Positions 23,182 through 26,440 of a DNA stretch of 26,440 nt are shown here, in pieces. How positions within the stretch are numbered: position 1 is the first letter of the stretch; each line of letters opens with the position of its first letter. Location: NCBI RefSeq assembly GCF_000315625.1, contig NW_005434633.1:524346-550785 (forward strand), read 5' to 3'. The notes below the pieces were generated by a model. It made no database searches, was not told where the DNA came from, and saw nothing but the letters and a program-made list of their open reading frames with translations. A program made the position numbers and the translations under genes. The DNA comes from Guillardia theta CCMP2712. Its lineage: Eukaryota; Cryptophyceae; Pyrenomonadales; Geminigeraceae.

Positions 23182-23814
23182 CCAGCCTTTCAAGCGAGGC
23201 TGCGAGTGGGAGGAGGTGGAGCAACTGAGGTCAACTGATTCCTCAATTGGACACTGTCAGACACGGCATAGAGTGCCACTCAGTTCGCTGAGTGTTTATA
23301 TAGTGCACTTGGGACCGGGCAGCTGAGCAGCCCGAGCCACCGGGCCCGGCAGGCGCTAGTCACTCAGCCGAGTTGACGGGGGCGCCCGGCCAGGTTGAAA
23401 GTTCATGCGGCCGTTTAGGTCACAATGAGTTTAGTTACAAGTTGAGTAAAAAAAGAATTTCCTTTCGATTCTGGTGTAGGACAATCACCAGAGAGAAGGA
23501 TAAAATGCTGGAGGCGAGGGAGGAGGAGGGCGGGAGAGGAAGGAGGAGGGAGAGAGAGGAAGGAGGAGGGAGAGAGAGACATGCGGCAGGTATGAAGATG
23601 CGACATCATGTGAGATGTGGAGATAGAAGGTGGCAGACTGTGTGAAGATATGTGGAGGCCTGCAAACAGGAACGGGAAAGACCTTCAAACAAGGCAGGAC
23701 AGCATGGTTCGGGTCGCTAGGGCGTCGTCACCATCCAACACTCTCCATGGTCGCACTGGGCTGAAGGCTCAGCTGATGCCCTCAAGTCGCCGCGGCTAGT
23801 CGAGCTTCGCAATC
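23182..23814. promoter_or_regulatory. Intergenic spacer upstream of the right-hand ankyrin gene
   Basis: The interval contains the 3' UTR of the J-PDZ gene and the promoter of the next gene. A perfect 7-bp stem with a TTCG loop (CACTCAG TTCG CTGAGTG) lies at 23277-23294, directly followed by a TATA-like TTTATATAG (23295-23303). A 10-bp palindrome CCGGGCCCGG occurs at 23340-23349. From about 23510 to 23580 there is a GGAGGGAGAGAG repeat. No ORF there is convincing. Whether the TATA-like site is used is unknown; it is about 510 bp from the next ATG. Confidence 0.5.
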
Positions 23815-26440
23815 ATGCCCAACAGACACAAGGAGAGCCGTCTGACAAGGAGGCAGGCTTACAGTGCCGACCAACCTCCTGCAGGATCATCGGCGGGGGT
23901 GGACGATGCGGCAGAGAGGAGGCGACCAGCTTCTGAGCGGCGGGCATGGTGGTGGCCATACGTCCAGACAGCATGTGACCTGTGCATCTTCAGCTGGTGG
24001 GTGCTGCAGGGTATGCCAGAGGAACAGAGGGAGGAGGGGAACAAACGAGGGAACGGGAAGAGGCGGTTCCCTACGATCCTACAAAGACAGAGCAAGCCGA
24101 GTCAACGCTCAGACAAGAAAGAGCGCAAGGGGGGGGGGGAGGGAGAGGGAGAGGAGGAGGAGGCGAATGGCAGGGACGAGAGGGAGAAGTTGGCGGGAGA
24201 GGTGCAAGAGCAGATCGATCGGATCAGGGAGCTGCTTGCTAGTCAGCGAGCATGGGGCGACATTCGAGAGCTGAGGATGAAGCAGTTTGAAGCGCAGATG
24301 GTCTGGCATGAGGTAGAGGAACAAGCTGGTCTCATCAGTGAAAGTCCGCGAATAATTGCTTCCTCCTCTTCCTCCTCCTCCCGCAAGGGTCCCCTCGTGG
24401 AGGAGGGGATGCCGGAGAGTCAAGCACAGGAGGTGGTGGGAGGGGCTCAGCAAGGGTCGAGGACGGTCGAGGGCAGAGGGTTGAGCAAGGAGGAGCTGAT
24501 GATGCTGATCATCAAGCTGAGGAACAGACGATACGAGAAAGTCTGTGAGATCCTCGACGGCGGTCGGAAATTTATTGTTTACCTTGCGTTACGTTCTGAT
24601 CCGATTCCTCTGCCGCAGGTGTTGACACGGAGACTAGAGATGAGTTTGGGAACACGCTCATTATCGTTGCAGCACAGACGGGGTCCAAGAAGATGTGCAA
24701 GATCCTGTTGAGGAGAGGAGCGGACCTCAATGCGCAGAACTGGCGGGGCCAAACAGCGCTGCATTTCTGCTTCCAATACAGATACGAAGACCTCGGTGGT
24801 TGCTCGCTGCTCGTTGCTGTTTGTAGTGACGGTGACAACCAGGGAACTATCTCCGTGAGAAAGGAGCGAATGATGGAATCTTGAATCACTACGGTCTGTC
24901 TTGCTATCAGGGTTTGGAGCCCAAGTAAGAGATTTGTGCCAAGTCGCATCTGCAGAGATGCTGATGACTGAGGTTGTACAGGGCGAAGTCGATTTACGTG
25001 CTGACGTCATCAGAGGACGTGGATGAGGTTGAGGAGAAAGGGGATGAAGAGTCTGCGGGGGTCAAGGAAGAGACAAATCAGTCTCCAGTACCCGCAAGTA
25101 GCCCAACCGTCATGGAAGCTAGAGAGGGTCCAGCAGGGGTAGGCTGAGTCGGGCTGCCTGCTGTCGGTTTGTTGTGAAGATTTTGTAGGGAAAGGTCGAA
25201 GGCAGGGGTGTAAGGACAGCTCTGAAGACGATCGGCAGGGGCAGGTGGTGACGTGTTCTTGATGTAGTGACTTTTCAGATGAAAACCAGTGTCTTGTGGA
25301 GCTCTGTGTCCGGAGGACTTTGTACATTTCCGCTGTCTTCTGCAACGTGCATGAAGAGTTGTTGTGCTCGATGTTGAAGTGCTTTTGTTGTGCATGAAGT
25401 GCTCTCGATCTTTGCTGAGATGTCCCTTTCAGGATCAACCCTGCCAACGACAAGGGCGGGGAGAATCGCCGAAGGATGAGAATTGAAGGGAGCGGTCGGA
25501 ATCAGGTAACACGATGGCTCGTGCGACAGTGGTGTGCTTGCTTGTGATAATGACGACACCGACGACGATGATAACGATGATGACGATGACGATGACGATG
25601 ACGCTGACGATGCTGATGCTGATGCTGCGGCTACTGATGTCAAAGATGCAGAGAACGAGGGACTTAGCTGTCCCCGTGAAATGTTGACGTTCTATTCACT
25701 GAAGCACAACAAAGTTTCGTTTGCAGGCAGATCATTCGCTGCTCGACACCATCCAAGAAGTCAGCCCGCTGGCAAACCCGGAGCATGCAAACGTCCCAAG
25801 GAGGGACCTCGTGTACATCTCCTCCGATCAAAGTTCACCGTACAACCGCGAGGACTTGGACGATGACGAGTTTGCTTCTCCTATCCTGTCCAAATCCAAC
25901 TTGAGCCTTGACTGGTTCTTGAAACGACGAGGGGACTCGAACCAGGTCTGGTTGCCGACTGAGCCCTGCAGACGGTGGACGTTTGACGTTTTTGTTTCCT
26001 CGCCAGTCTCTGCCATCGCCAGAGGAGGAGAGCGAGAGTGAGATCGACTGGGGCCCAGAACTTCCGTTGACTCTCCTTGTCAGGATATTTCAGCGAGTTC
26101 TCCGCCGAGACCAACACCGAAGGGAAGACGTCGGTGACGTCGGGTATGATGGAGGAAGGTGAGACATGTCAGGATGAGATCGGGAAGTAGAGAAAGGGGG
26201 GGTGGAGCAAGAAAGATGGAAAGGGAGAGGATGGAGAAAAAGGAGGAGATAGAGGGAGAGGAGAAAGACAGAAGAGGACGAGGAGGACGAGGAGGACAGG
26301 AGAGTATGCGGCGAGGACAGTTGTGGTGGCTGATGGCTCGGCAGAATCGTCAGCGGGAGTTGCCATGGCGAACGATGGAGCGGCGAAGAGCATGAGAGAT
26401 CGTAGAAAGGGGATGAAAAGAGTGCCAGCAAGGGAATTTT
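23815..26440 (+). CDS. Coiled-coil/ankyrin protein, 3' end beyond window
   Basis: Exons seen are 23815-24562, 24619-24795, 24843-24924, 24982 to about 25126-25138, 25433-25505, 25727-25945, 26007-26037, 26084-26158 and probably 26321 to the edge. The N-terminal 250 residues are charged, with a Trp-rich hydrophobic patch (CDLCIFSWWVLQG) and a helical stretch (REKLAGEVQEQIDRIRELL). An in-frame 75-nt segment beginning 24312 has intron-like ends and may be spliced. Exons 2-3 encode two and a half ankyrin repeats of a type common in protists: EFGNTLIIVAAQTG, GADLNAQNWRGQTALHFC and GLSCYQGLEP. The rest is acidic and probably disordered (SSEDVDEVEEKGDEES, SLPSPEEESE). The 25127-25432 interval is unresolved: exon 4 ends in the wrong phase for exon 25433 unless a small exon near 25279-25377 (starting after CTTTTCAG) intervenes. 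The last acceptor (CGAGGACAG, 26320) has no pyrimidine tract. Function unknown. Confidence 0.72.
25561..25630. repeat. GATGAC-type repeat in an intron
   Basis: Imperfect GATGAC/GATGCT units lie in intron 25506-25726 of the right-hand ankyrin gene. A poly-Asp/Ala frame through it is not called as protein, because flanking splice sites (AATCAG|GTAACA and TTTGCAG|GCAGAT) are good and in phase without it. Confidence 0.85.

Overview
The window looks like nuclear DNA of a unicellular alga with a secondary plastid, most likely a cryptophyte such as Guillardia theta. This assignment is inference. It rests on GC-rich genes with many GT-AG introns, most of them about 40-60 nt long with an occasional CTAAC-like branch site. 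It also rests on a plastid-targeted peroxiredoxin with a signal peptide, a cleavage-site Phe (ASSSA|F) and a twin-arginine lumen signal, and on the J-domain, ankyrin, C2 and Crinkler-like families present. Nothing bacterial, viral or CRISPR-like was seen.

Layout from left to right. 11-2605 (-): multi-C2-domain protein, three exons seen, running off the left edge. 2606-5086: intergenic, with an 11-bp tandem array, other simple repeats, an orphan terminal exon (3770-3979, +), a very GC-rich hairpin patch, and a block built from degenerate TACCCC motifs whose strand bias flips. 5087-5812 (+): thylakoid-lumen-type peroxiredoxin Q. 5962-9455 (-): about 15-exon ankyrin protein with a signal peptide, convergent with the peroxiredoxin gene. 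9456-9871: second TACCCC block, filling a divergent promoter. 9872-10456 (+): small basic protein, probably organellar. 10805-14472 (-): 11-exon polytopic membrane J-domain protein. 14473-16579: no convincing gene. 16580-18786 (-): Crinkler/RHS-type P-loop NTPase with a nuclease-like C-terminus, three exons. 19356-23181 (+): 10-exon secretory-pathway J-like protein with a four-motif zinc-finger region, two substrate-binding domains, an acidic linker and a PDZ domain. 23815 to the right edge (+): coiled-coil/ankyrin protein, incomplete at its 3' end.

Most exon junctions were checked by codon phase. The spliced reading frames of the ankyrin (892 aa), membrane J (364 aa), Crinkler-like (686 aa) and J-PDZ (676 aa) genes each close without a stop. 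Most long simple-repeat ORFs (poly-Leu, poly-Ser/Thr, poly-His/Gln) fall inside the introns of these genes and are not proteins. The genes do not form an obvious pathway. Two are J-domain chaperone-type proteins of unusual build (one membrane-embedded with an HPD motif, one lumenal without it), two are ankyrin proteins, and one is a plastid antioxidant enzyme.

The main candidates for something undescribed are the HPD-less J/zinc-finger/PDZ protein, the membrane J protein, the strand-switching TACCCC blocks, and the Crinkler-like NTPase in an alga. All exon coordinates are manual predictions without transcript support.
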